DNA from: Desulfoluna sp.
Lineage (GTDB): Bacteria; Desulfobacterota; Desulfobacteria; Desulfobacterales; Desulfolunaceae
Length of the DNA stretch: 64,000 nt
Direction: 5' to 3'
NCBI RefSeq assembly: GCF_030145185.1
Contig: NZ_JAQYWB010000021.1
Span: 1-64,000 of the forward strand
Position 1 is the stretch's first letter. Each line of letters begins with the position of its first letter. The translations under genes were made by a program, and so were the position numbers. Under the pieces are notes generated by a model. The model searched no databases. It was not told the origin of the DNA and saw nothing but the letters and a program-made list of their open reading frames with translations. Of this stretch, positions 1-7,665 are shown one piece after another.

Positions 1-1
1 G

Positions 2-712
2 ATCCTTGAGTTTGCCCCCTTTGGTGTGTTTGCGCTTATCGCTGTGGTCTTCGGCAAGCAGGGAGCCCAGGCCTTCGGCCCGCTGGCCATGGTTACCCTC
101 ACGGTGTATGTCGCCTTTCTTTGCCATGCGGTCTTTATTTATGGCGGTCTCCTCACTTTTTACGGCATTAATTTCTTCGAGTTCATGTCACGGGCCCGTG
201 CCGCGATCGTCACCGCTTTTGTCACACGAAGCAGCGGCGGCACCCTTCCTGTCTCCATGGAAGTGGCTGAAAAGAACCTCGGTGTGTCCCGCGGTGTTTA
301 CTCTTTCACTCTTCCCCTGGGAGCCACCATCAACATGGATGGTAACGCCATCTATCAGGGGGTCTGCGCGATCTTCGTCAGTCTTGCCATCGGGGCGCCC
401 CTCGGTATTGACATGCAGCTCACCGTCATTGCGACGGCTGTTCTTATCTCCATCGGTTCTGCGGGAGTCCCCGGTGCCGGTGCGATCATGTTGCTGATGG
501 TCCTCGATTCTGTGGGCCTTAAAGTGGAGCCGGGTTCTGCCGTGGCCGCCGCTTATGCCATGATCTTCGGGATTGATGCCCTTCTCGATATGGGCCGTAC
601 CGCTTTGAACGTGACCGGTGACCTGGCCGTCACCTGTTGTGTCGCCAAGTCCGAAGGGGAACTGGACCAGGACACCTGGGATAATTTCACAGGGGCCGTG
701 GTTGAGATGTAA
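2..712 (+). CDS. Dicarboxylate/amino acid:cation symporter (DAACS), 3' part
   Basis: The reading frame is open from base 2, so the gene starts upstream of the window; about 236 C-terminal residues are present. Hydrophobic helices and the motif [12 protein letters not shown] match the TINMDGTA re-entrant loop region of GltP/DctA-type sodium- or proton-coupled symporters. A later helix has the [14 protein letters not shown]-type signature (here [14 protein letters not shown]), which binds the substrate carboxylate and cation. By family it imports C4-dicarboxylates or acidic amino acids across the inner membrane. It lies 5' of a two-component pair whose sensor carries a solute-binding domain, suggesting that the pair controls uptake. 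The substrate cannot be set from sequence alone. Confidence 0.9.
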   Translation: MLEFAPFGVFALIAVVFGKQGAQAFGPLAMVTLTVYVAFLCHAVFIYGGLLTFYGINFFEFMSRARAAIVTAFVTRSSGGTLPVSMEVAEKNLGVSRGVYSFTLPLGATINMDGNAIYQGVCAIFVSLAIGAPLGIDMQLTVIATAVLISIGSAGVPGAGAIMLLMVLDSVGLKVEPGSAVAAAYAMIFGIDALLDMGRTALNVTGDLAVTCCVAKSEGELDQDTWDNFTGAVVEM

Positions 713-730
713 GACGTTATGGATTATGAC

Positions 731-748
731 GGGGCGGCTTGCCGCCCC
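731..748. terminator. GC hairpin after the symporter gene
   Basis: A perfect 8-bp inverted repeat, GGGGCGGC-TT-GCCGCCCC, lies 18 nt after the symporter stop codon. There is no T-tract, so it may protect the mRNA 3' end rather than terminate transcription. It resembles the GC-rich hairpins found behind other genes in this window. Confidence 0.35.
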
Positions 749-913
749 GGAGTGACCCGTACGGGCCGGGAGGTCTTTCTCCGTTGGGGGGAGGGTTTGT
801 CGGCCCGTTTTTTTATGGCAGCGGCGTGGGGCCGGGTTGTTTCAGTTTCGAGAAATGTCTCGGGTTCCCTGGCGTGCCCGGGGTTTTGGAGACGTTTTGA
901 TCCCCCCTGGATA

Positions 914-942
914 TTGACAGATCTCTCCGCCGGGGTCATAAC
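914..942 (+). promoter_or_regulatory. Sigma-70-type promoter candidate for the kinase/regulator pair
   Basis: A perfect -35 box TTGACA (914-919) is followed after 17 nt by CATAAC (937-942), a 4/6 match to the -10 consensus. Transcription would start near 949, upstream of the possible kinase starts at 989 and 1046. The 332-bp gap after the symporter otherwise holds only the hairpin at 731-748. Confidence 0.4.
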
Positions 943-1045
943 GATGGGGACGAGAACACCAATGGTCAGGGACCGGAATGGATTGGGTATGATCGACTCT
1001 GGATGTATTGATTTTGCTGTTTCAGGCCTCACCCCCTCTCGGAAG

Positions 1046-2752
1046 ATGCGGTGGGACGGCAGGCGGCCTGCGTCTGTCATCGCCTGTCTTCTGGCTTTTC
1101 TTATTTTCTCTCTGTTTTCCCCCCATCTCTCTTTTGCCCTCACCCCCGTCGACTCCAATCGGACCTATATCGTTGGGGGTGATTATTATTACCCCCCGTA
1201 TGAGTTTCTGGATGAAGAGGGCAACCCCAGGGGCTATAACGTGGAGCTTACCCGGGCCATTGCTGAGGTGATGGGCCTGAAAATCGAGATTCGACTCGGC
1301 AACTGGAGTGAGATGCGAGCCGCCCTTGAAACAGGGGAGGTCGATGTGTTGCCCGGCACGGTGTTTACCGAGGAGCGACAGGCCGTCTTTGATTTTGTCC
1401 CCCACGCCATTATTCATCAGTCCATTTTTTACCGTAAAGGGTCGCCCCGTGCCCTGAGTATCGAGGATCTGGTCGGCTCTGAAGTGATCGTCCAGGAGGC
1501 CGGTACCATGCATGAGAACCTGGTCAGGCATGGGGGGATTACGGTCATTTTGACCGACACCCACGCCAACGCCTTGAGGCTTTTGGCGTCCGGTAAGCAT
1601 GACTACGCGGCGGTGGCTAACCTTCCTGGGCTTTACCTGGGGCGAAAGCACCGGCTGTCAAATATTGTGACCTCCGGGAAGACGGCGGTGGGCTTCAAGT
1701 ATTGCTATGCGGTGAAGAAGGGCGATGCCGAGCTTCAGGCCCGCCTCAACGAGGGGCTATCCATCTTGAAGAACACGGGTCGCTATGAGGAGATCTATGA
1801 TAAATGGCTCGGGGTGCTTGAGCCGCGGACCCCTCCCTGGACCCGTATCGTCAAGCTCAGCATGATCGTGGTGATTCCCCTGCTTCTGATGATGGGGGGT
1901 ATTTTGATGTGGAATCGGACCCTGAAGCGAGAGGTCGCCCATCGCACCCGGGAGCTTCACCTCCAGCAGCAGCAGCTGATCCAGGCGGATAAGATGGCTT
2001 CTTTGGGCATCCTCGTCTCGGGCGTCGCCCACGAGATCAACAACCCCAACAGCCTGGTCCTTCTCAACACACCCATGATCATGGACTCCTTTGAAGATCT
2101 GTGGCCCATTCTGGAATCGTATTATCGCGAGCATGGAGATTTTTTGGTGGGGGGGCTTGATTACACTCGGATGCGTGAAGAGATTCCCCATATGCTTACC
2201 GAAATGCATGCCGGGGGCAAGCGGATTAAGCATATCGTTGAGGATTTAAAAGACTTTTCCCGTATCGACAACTCTCGTCAGATGGAGTCCGTGGACTTAA
2301 ATGAGGTGGTGCGAGCTGCCATCCGACTGGTGGACAACTCTATCAAAAAGGCGACCCATTGTTTCAAGGTCTCCTGTTCCGAATACGTCCGTCAGGTGTA
2401 TGGCAATCCCCAGCGTATCGAGCAGGTGGTGGTGAATCTGATTTTAAACGCCTGCCAGGCCCTTTCGGCTCCGGAACAGTGCATCAGCGTCAGGATCTAC
2501 AACCGTTTTGATCATCAGGCGGTGGTGCTGGAGGTGCGCGATGAAGGGACCGGGATAGACCCGGATCACCTGCCGCACCTCACCGATCCCTTTTTTACCA
2601 CCAAACGGGACTCCGGTGGGACAGGGCTGGGCCTTTCGGTTTCAGCGAACATCATCAAGGAGCATGGCGGGCTGCTGACATTTGACTCCAAACCCGGAGT
2701 CGGAACCACTGTTTCCCTGGAACTCCCCATCTTGAAAAGGACGCGTGCGTGA
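1046..2752 (+). CDS. Sensor histidine kinase with periplasmic solute-binding (SBP_bac_3) sensor domain
   Basis: This 568-residue protein has a signal peptide or first membrane segment (residues 1-31, basic MRWDGRR start then hydrophobic). A bacterial solute-binding type-3 domain follows (about 38-262, starting YIVGGDYYYPPYEF), then a transmembrane helix (about 270-292). The HisKA domain has the phospho-acceptor in GVAHEINNPNS (His about 329), and the HATPase has N-box NLILNACQAL, G1 DEGTGIDPDHL and G2 GTGLGLS. The amino-acid-binding-type fold suggests direct sensing of an amino acid or similar ligand in the periplasm. ATG 1046 is preferred because it gives a clean signal sequence; ATG 989 is the alternative. 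The gene ends in a one-base overlap with the response regulator. Confidence 0.88.
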   Translation: MRWDGRRPASVIACLLAFLIFSLFSPHLSFALTPVDSNRTYIVGGDYYYPPYEFLDEEGNPRGYNVELTRAIAEVMGLKIEIRLGNWSEMRAALETGEVDVLPGTVFTEERQAVFDFVPHAIIHQSIFYRKGSPRALSIEDLVGSEVIVQEAGTMHENLVRHGGITVILTDTHANALRLLASGKHDYAAVANLPGLYLGRKHRLSNIVTSGKTAVGFKYCYAVKKGDAELQARLNEGLSILKNTGRYEEIYDKWLGVLEPRTPPWTRIVKLSMIVVIPLLLMMGGILMWNRTLKREVAHRTRELHLQQQQLIQADKMASLGILVSGVAHEINNPNSLVLLNTPMIMDSFEDLWPILESYYREHGDFLVGGLDYTRMREEIPHMLTEMHAGGKRIKHIVEDLKDFSRIDNSRQMESVDLNEVVRAAIRLVDNSIKKATHCFKVSCSEYVRQVYGNPQRIEQVVVNLILNACQALSAPEQCISVRIYNRFDHQAVVLEVRDEGTGIDPDHLPHLTDPFFTTKRDSGGTGLGLSVSANIIKEHGGLLTFDSKPGVGTTVSLELPILKRTRA

Positions 2753-4182
2753 TGCCTCAGAAATTCTTGTACCCCTCGTTTAAGGTTCTGATTGTTGATG
2801 ATGAGGAGCCCTTTATCCGAAGTCTTTCCATCGCCCTGGAGCGGTCGGCGGGGATCAATAATATCACGCGTTGCCAGGACAGCCGAGAGGTCATGGGGCT
2901 CCTGGCCGAAGGTGGGTTTGGGCTGGTGCTCCTGGATCTGAACATGCCCTGGGTGTCCGGGGATGTGCTTCTGGAGAAGATCATTGAAGAGTATCCCGAG
3001 GTGGGGGTCATTATCATCAGCGGCATTAACCAGATTGAGCCGGCAGTCCGGTGCATGAAGCTTGGGGCCTACGACTATTTCGTCAAAACCAACGAGGAAG
3101 ACCGTCTGGTTTTGGGGGTGAATCGAGCCATTCAGATGGTGGAGATGTCCAAGGAGCACAAGGAGATCCGAAGCCGGCTTCTCCATGACCGCCTGGAAAA
3201 CCCCGACGCCTTTGAATCCATTCTCACCTGTGACAAGGCCATGCGCGCCATTTTTCAATATCTCGAGTCTGTGTCCAAAAGTGCCATGCCCATTCTTATC
3301 ACCGGGGAGAGCGGGGTGGGAAAAGATCTCATCGCCCACACGGCCCATTGTCTCAGTGGTGCCGAGGGGCCTCTGGTCTCCATCAACGTGGCAGGGCTCG
3401 ATGACAACGTTTTTTCCGATACCCTCTTCGGGCACGCCCCCGGCGCCTTTACCAGCGCCCATGAGGTGCGCAAAGGGATGATTGAACAGGCGGCCCACGG
3501 CACCCTGTTTCTGGATGAGATCGGGGACTTGAGCGTCACCTCCCAGGTGAAGCTGCTTCGCCTGATTCAAAATGGCGAGTACTACCCCCTGGGCAGTGAT
3601 CGGCCCAAGCGGATGAACGCCCGGATTGTGGTGGCCACCAACCAGGATCTTGATCGAAAGCAGGCGAAGGGAGAGTTCCGAAAGGATCTCTACTACCGCC
3701 TCTGCGCTCACCACGTTCACATTCCCCCCTTGCGGGAGCGAAAAGACGACATTGCTCTGCTGCTCAACCATTTTCTGGGTGAAGCGGCCGAGTCCCTGGG
3801 TAAAAAGCGGCCCACCTACCCCCGTGAGCTGGAGGTCCTTCTGGCCAATTACGCGTTTCCCGGCAATATCCGGGAGCTGCAGGCCATGGTGTATGACGCC
3901 GTGAGCACCCACAAATCAAAAATGCTTTCTCTGGATGCCTTTAAACGGAAGATTGGCGCCATGACCCTTTCACCCGAGCCAAGCGAGCCCAGCGATACGC
4001 ATGAGGACGAGAGCATTTTCGTCACCTCCAAATCCCTTCCCTCTATCCATGACGTGACGGATCTTCTGGTGGGCGAAGCCATGAAGCGCGCCGATGGCAA
4101 TCAGTCCATCGCCAGCCGTCTCATCGGGATCTCCCAGCCCGCCTTAAGCAAACGACTCAAAAAATTGAAACTGAATGAGTAA
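2752..4182 (+). CDS. Sigma-54-dependent response regulator (NtrC/DctD type)
   Basis: This 476-residue regulator has a receiver domain (about 1-125; phospho-acceptor Asp62 in LLDLNMPW), an AAA+ domain (about 160-400; Walker A GESGVGKD, Walker [10 protein letters not shown]) and a C-terminal Fis-type helix-turn-helix (NQSIASRLIGISQPALSKRL). The sigma-54 contact loop reads GAFTSA instead of GAFTGA. The ATG overlaps the kinase stop by one base; a GTG sits one codon upstream. It is the partner of the kinase at 1046 and probably activates sigma-54 promoters of transport genes such as the upstream DAACS symporter. That target is inferred from position. Confidence 0.92.
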   Translation: MPQKFLYPSFKVLIVDDEEPFIRSLSIALERSAGINNITRCQDSREVMGLLAEGGFGLVLLDLNMPWVSGDVLLEKIIEEYPEVGVIIISGINQIEPAVRCMKLGAYDYFVKTNEEDRLVLGVNRAIQMVEMSKEHKEIRSRLLHDRLENPDAFESILTCDKAMRAIFQYLESVSKSAMPILITGESGVGKDLIAHTAHCLSGAEGPLVSINVAGLDDNVFSDTLFGHAPGAFTSAHEVRKGMIEQAAHGTLFLDEIGDLSVTSQVKLLRLIQNGEYYPLGSDRPKRMNARIVVATNQDLDRKQAKGEFRKDLYYRLCAHHVHIPPLRERKDDIALLLNHFLGEAAESLGKKRPTYPRELEVLLANYAFPGNIRELQAMVYDAVSTHKSKMLSLDAFKRKIGAMTLSPEPSEPSDTHEDESIFVTSKSLPSIHDVTDLLVGEAMKRADGNQSIASRLIGISQPALSKRLKKLKLNE

Positions 4183-4187
4183 AGCAT

Positions 4188-4225
4188 GCCTCCGGCGGCC
4201 AGGGGATGATCCCCTGGACCCCAGG
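4188..4225 (+). repeat. Gene-end palindromic element, class B
   Basis: The element starts with GCCTCCGGCGGC 5 nt after the response-regulator stop codon. It continues into the inverted repeat CCAGGGGATgATCCCCTGG (4199-4217). The leading 12-mer is shared with the class A and class C elements of this window. Confidence 0.6.
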
Positions 4226-4302
4226 TAGCAAAGGCTCCCGACCTTCGTCCTCCAGGGACGTCACCTTTGTTGACGGGCTTGGCCCGTGGGATGGATAAAC
4301 GT

Positions 4303-4354
4303 CAACCGGCCGTGTGCCATCCGATGGGATGATACACGGCCGGTTGTGTTTTTC
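4303..4354 (+). terminator. Rho-independent terminator of the kinase/regulator operon
   Basis: A perfect 13-bp stem, CAACCGGCCGTGT / ACACGGCCGGTTG (4303-4315 and 4334-4346), is followed by TGTTTTTC. It is 120 nt after the response-regulator stop codon and well formed for + strand termination. Confidence 0.75.
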
Positions 4355-4448
4355 GCTGTATTGGTTTTGCCTGCTCTCGCCGTTGGAGGTGCCTCGATTA
4401 AAACCAATTTCGATAAAGTGACGACACCGCTTTCATATCTTTACGGAG

Positions 4449-4537
4449 CTTGCGGACGCATTTCAGCACGGAGTTTCGCCTTCCGAAGCGCATTCGCAAA
4501 CCCGCTTTCAAGGTGGCGCCACCTTGCCGCCGGAGGC
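4449..4537 (-). repeat. Gene-end palindromic element, class A
   Basis: On the minus strand it begins GCCTCCGGCGGC, then has the perfect palindrome AAGGTGGCGCCACCTT, the spacer GAAAGCGGGTTT, then GCGAATGCGC and a final ATGCGTCCGC. It lies 17 nt behind the tauE stop codon in the sense orientation of that gene. Close relatives are at 13667, 16774, 25661 and 30906. Confidence 0.8.
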
Positions 4538-4554
4538 ATGCTTTATTCTTTGTC

Positions 4555-5352
4555 TTAAAACACGCTGAGCAGCATGCGGGTGGCCACCACGAAGAGGAGG
4601 ATGGCGAAGATGCGTTTGAGCTTGTCCACGGGGAGGCTGTGGGCGAGTCGGGCGCCCAAAGGGGCGGTCAGTACGCTGAAGCAGATGATGCCGAGAAGGG
4701 CCGGAAGGTAAACGTAGCCGACGGAGAGCTCGGGGAGGTTCGGCGTGTTCAGGCCGTTGACGATGTAGCCGAAGGCACCGGCCAGGGCGATGGGGAGACC
4801 GATGGCCGATGAGGTCCCGATGGCGTGGTGGACAGGGATGTTGCACCAGGTGAGGAAGGGGACGGAGAGGGTGCCGCCTCCAATGCCCACGAGGCTGGAG
4901 AAGGATCCAATGATGCCCCCGGCACCGAAGATTCCCGTGGTTCCCGGAATTTGTCGTGTGGCGGGGGGCTTTTTGCCGAGGATCATCTGGGTGGCCACGT
5001 AGTAGAGGAAGGCCACAAAAATCCCTTTGAGGATGTGGGTGGGGAGCTGTGAGGCCACGCAGGAGCCTGCGAAGGTGCCCACGAGAATCCCGGGGGTGAT
5101 CCGCTTGAAGATATCCCAGCGTACGGCACCGCGCTTGTGATGGGCCCGGAAGCTGGAGATGGAGGTGAAGATGATGCTTGCCAGGGAGGTGCCCAGGGCC
5201 AGGTGCATCATGAGCTCCTGGGGAATGTTTTGAAGCGTGAAGCTGAAGACGAGCATGGGCACGATCACCAGGCCGCCTCCGATTCCGAGGAGTCCTGCCA
5301 GAATGCCTGCAATGGCACCCACCGCAGCGTAAATCATAAACGATGTCAACAT
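4555..5352 (-). CDS. TauE/SafE family sulfite/anion exporter-type permease
   Basis: This 265-residue integral membrane protein has about eight helices in two inverted halves. Each half carries the glycine-rich motif of the TauE/SafE (DUF81) family: GLLGIGGGLVIVPML near the N-terminus and SLVGIGGGTLSVPFL in the middle. Members export sulfite, sulfoacetate or related anions, or import some organic anions; the direction and substrate here are unknown. It lies 105 nt downstream of the GntR gene on the same strand and is probably co-transcribed, so it is a likely target of that regulator. The ATG at 5352 has only a weak Shine-Dalgarno match. Confidence 0.88.
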   Translation of the reverse strand: MLTSFMIYAAVGAIAGILAGLLGIGGGLVIVPMLVFSFTLQNIPQELMMHLALGTSLASIIFTSISSFRAHHKRGAVRWDIFKRITPGILVGTFAGSCVASQLPTHILKGIFVAFLYYVATQMILGKKPPATRQIPGTTGIFGAGGIIGSFSSLVGIGGGTLSVPFLTWCNIPVHHAIGTSSAIGLPIALAGAFGYIVNGLNTPNLPELSVGYVYLPALLGIICFSVLTAPLGARLAHSLPVDKLKRIFAILLFVVATRMLLSVF

Positions 5353-5390
5353 ATCTTGATTCCATCCTTATTTTGAATTCAAACGCGTCT

Positions 5391-5409
5391 CCGGCGTCCT
5401 GCCGGAGCC
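5391..5409. repeat. Short hairpin between gntR and tauE
   Basis: The perfect inverted repeat CTCCGGC-GTCCT-GCCGGAG lies in the 105-bp gap between gntR and tauE. It shares the CTCCGGC start of the gene-end elements and may be a remnant of one. A role as an intercistronic processing hairpin is possible. Confidence 0.45.
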
Positions 5410-5457
5410 CATATATGAAAACGGGACAAACAGAAGGGTGGGACGGCCGACGGCCCC

Positions 5458-6153
5458 TTATTCCATCTTTTCCCCAAACACGGTCTTTTCCACGGATTCA
5501 AGGTGAGTGCGCATGGCGGTCTCGGCGGCCAGGCTGTCTCGTCGCTCCAGGGCATCGATGATCGCCACGTGGGTGATGACGGAGAGACGGCTCCGCTCCG
5601 GGGTCTGGAGGGCCTGAGTCCGTGATTCCGTGAGAATGGTGGTGAGGTTTTTGACCACGTTTAACAAGAGGGTGTTTCCTGAGGCTTCGGCGAGGCAGAG
5701 GTGGAAGGCCTGGTCAATATCCTCGGTGGTCTCCCCGGCCAGGGCCCTTTTCTCCTGCTCATACACCAGAAGTTTCAGGCGGATGAGCTGCTCTTCGGTG
5801 ATGTGGCGTGCCGCCCGGGCGGCGAGCTGCGGCTCGATGATGCATCGGACATCAAAGATCTCGACAAGGCGCTCCGTTTGCAAAGGAATCACCCGGGCGA
5901 GATGGGCCGAGAGGGCCGAGTCATCCGGTTCGGACACATAGGTGCCGGCCCCTCTGCGTGTCTCCACGATCTGTTGTTCGGAGAGGGTGCGGATGGCCTC
6001 CCGGATGCAGCTTCGCGAGACGGCAAAGTGCTCGGCAAGGGTGCGCTCAGAGGGGAGCCGGGTGCCCGGTGGCCACTCTTTTTGGTGGACACGTTTTCCG
6101 ATCTCTCGGGCCACCGTTTCAAAGAGGCGAGTCTCTGATTCCATTTTGGTCAT
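5458..6153 (-). CDS. FadR-subfamily GntR transcriptional regulator
   Basis: The 231-residue protein has an N-terminal winged helix (about 1-75; PPGTRLPSERTLAEHFAVSR, then REAIRTL and the wing RRGAGTYV). A C-terminal all-helical FCD ligand domain follows, with the metal-binding pattern of the FadR/PdhR/LldR group (DVRCIIEPQLA, HLCLAEASGN, HVAIIDALERRD). Start at 6153 is chosen because GGAG lies 8 nt upstream. Two TTGGTnnnACCAA palindromes flank the promoter region, one overlapping the start codon, so autoregulation is likely. Such regulators usually sense an organic acid (pyruvate, lactate, glycolate or similar). tauE lies just downstream. The inducer is unknown. Confidence 0.9.
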   Translation of the reverse strand: MTKMESETRLFETVAREIGKRVHQKEWPPGTRLPSERTLAEHFAVSRSCIREAIRTLSEQQIVETRRGAGTYVSEPDDSALSAHLARVIPLQTERLVEIFDVRCIIEPQLAARAARHITEEQLIRLKLLVYEQEKRALAGETTEDIDQAFHLCLAEASGNTLLLNVVKNLTTILTESRTQALQTPERSRLSVITHVAIIDALERRDSLAAETAMRTHLESVEKTVFGEKME

Positions 6154-6158
6154 ACCAA
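6146..6158. promoter_or_regulatory. GntR operator 1 (overlaps gntR start codon)
   Basis: TTGGT-CAT-ACCAA is a perfect palindrome of the TNGTnnnACNA type used by FadR-subfamily GntR proteins such as PdhR and LldR. Its centre at 6152 lies on the gntR start codon. Confidence 0.7.
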
Positions 6159-6176
6159 TTCTCCATATAGTAAAAT

Positions 6177-6189
6177 TTGGTAAGACCAA
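6177..6189. promoter_or_regulatory. GntR operator 2
   Basis: TTGGT-AAG-ACCAA is a second perfect copy, centred 31 bp (about three helical turns) from operator 1, on the same DNA face. A possible -10 (TACTAT on the minus strand) lies between the two boxes, which fits repression by promoter occlusion. Confidence 0.7.
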
Positions 6190-6248
6190 TATCACGGTGA
6201 GAGACAGAGCGCAAACGGTAAAAATGAGGAGATAGGGAGACGGCTGGG

Positions 6249-6265
6249 GGAAAGTTATGAACAAT
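6249..6265. repeat. 17-bp direct repeat, copy 1
   Basis: GGAAAGTTATGAACAAT occurs here and again, identically and in the same orientation, at 7393-7409. The two copies lie in the gaps on either side of the response-regulator gene. The rest of the 375-bp gap (6154-6528) holds the two GntR operators and no gene that I can support. Confidence 0.5.
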
Positions 6266-6528
6266 GGGCATGGTTTGGCATTGTATAGACGAAAAAAAAT
6301 CATTATGTGTGCGTTTATGGTGAGAAAGATGGCTTTATGATTTTAATGGGGTATGTTATCTGGGGATAATCAAGGGGATAATAGCCTTGAATTGGAAGAG
6401 TATGCGAAGTTTGATGCGTTTTATCTGACGCCCTCACGTGGTTTTGGCCTAAAATCAAGCGCGAGGAGAATTTGGTCGCCTGGGGGGTCTCCAGTGGGCC
6501 GCCGGGGGCACTCACTGAATCGCTGCTT

Positions 6529-7197
6529 TTATTTTTGTTCCGGCTCGGACTCGTTGTCGGTTGGGTTTGAGAGGTCGATTCCCGGGTAAAGACGCTTTGC
6601 GCAGTCGTTGCAGATGCCGTGGGTGAAGTCCAGGTCCGAGTGGGAGGAGATGTATTTTTCGATCTGGTGCCAGTATCCGCCGTCATCACGTACTTTTTTG
6701 CAGGAGGCACAGATGGGGAGGAGACCTCTCAGCGTTTTGACCAGGGTGAGGGCGTTCTGGAGCTCTTCGATGAGTTTTGTCTGGGTACGAATCAACTGGC
6801 GTATGCGGATATGGGTGCGAATGCGGGAGAGGACCTCTTCTTTTCGGAAGGGCTTGGGGATGTAGTCTATACCACCGCATTGAAAGCCTTTCACAATGGC
6901 TTTGGTTTCATTTTTTGCGGTGACAAAGACCACGGGGATGTCGGCGGTGGCGGGGTCGCTTTTGAGGCGGGCGCAGGCTTCAAATCCGTCAATGCCGGGG
7001 GGCATCATCACATCCATGAGGATCAGGTCGGGTTGGAAATGCCGGGTAGACTCGATGGCCTTTTCTCCGTTGGCTGCCGTGGCGAAGGTGTACCCTTCCG
7101 ACGCCAGGAGTTTCATGGCGAGCGCGAGATTTTCCGGTCTGTCATCGACGATGAGGACTTTGGCAGCACGTTCGGGAGTCTCTTCGGGGGATTTCAT
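6529..7197 (-). CDS. Response regulator with C-terminal two-CxxC domain
   Basis: The 222-residue protein has a receiver domain (about 10-130; VLIVDDRPENL, phospho-acceptor in LILMDVMMP, conserved Lys after IPKPFRKEE), a short helical linker, and a C-terminal cysteine module. That module reads LLPICASCKKVRDDGGYW, then HGICNDCAKRLYP about 30 residues later: two CxxC pairs that could bind zinc or another metal. The module is common in Desulfobacterota response regulators; I know of no proven output. There is no DNA-binding domain and no adjacent kinase, so it is an orphan regulator likely to act through protein contacts. Confidence 0.85.
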   Translation of the reverse strand: MKSPEETPERAAKVLIVDDRPENLALAMKLLASEGYTFATAANGEKAIESTRHFQPDLILMDVMMPPGIDGFEACARLKSDPATADIPVVFVTAKNETKAIVKGFQCGGIDYIPKPFRKEEVLSRIRTHIRIRQLIRTQTKLIEELQNALTLVKTLRGLLPICASCKKVRDDGGYWHQIEKYISSHSDLDFTHGICNDCAKRLYPGIDLSNPTDNESEPEQK

Positions 7198-7665
7198 GGG
7201 GAATCTCCTGTGTGGGGCGTTCTGTCTCCAGGTGAGGATGGTGTCCCGGGTGTTGTGCTGGGGGAGGGATGCTTTCAGTGAGGGGTATGTCTTTTAAAAT
7301 TATCATACCCCCTTTGAAAGGTCAATTTACCCCGAGGGGCGAGGGGGTGGGCGTGCGTTGCTGAGGCGGTTGCCTTTTTGTACAGAACACCCGGAAAGTT
7401 ATGAACAATTGGGGCCTTTGAGTACAGTGCGAGGGGGGACGGGGTGTTTTTTTTCCATCGATTAAGGGTTGGTGGGCGGAATGTGTATTTTTTTTGAGTG
7501 TTTTGGGCTGTTATTGAATGGCTTTCGTGCTGTTTAGAAGGTCTTGGGGCTGTTTAGGCGCGGTATTGGCTTTTTTTGACCGATAAAGGGGGCGGATGAG
7601 ATCCTGAGCCTGGAGCCAGCTCATCCTGCGGTGGTTTTTCGTCTCTGCTGTGATATAAACGGCCC
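7198..7665. other. 468-bp AT-richer gap upstream of modF
   Basis: No gene is supported. It holds the second copy of the 17-bp repeat GGAAAGTTATGAACAAT (7393-7409), and a hairpin GGATGAG / CTCATCC (7594-7600 and 7620-7626). An extended -10 promoter TGATATAAA (7651-7659) lies immediately before modF. Base composition is more AT-rich than in neighbouring genes. Confidence 0.5.
7651..7659 (+). promoter_or_regulatory. modF: Extended -10 promoter of modF
   Basis: TG-A-TATAAA forms an extended -10 element ending 6 nt before the modF ATG. Transcription would start at or next to the A of the start codon. No Shine-Dalgarno sequence is visible before 7666, so a leaderless modF mRNA is suggested. Confidence 0.4.

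Noticed and set aside
4286-4558. 90-codon + strand frame between the response regulator and tauE
   Set aside because: It spans the terminator at 4303-4354 and a class A repeat and overlaps the tauE 3' end; no ribosome site or family features.
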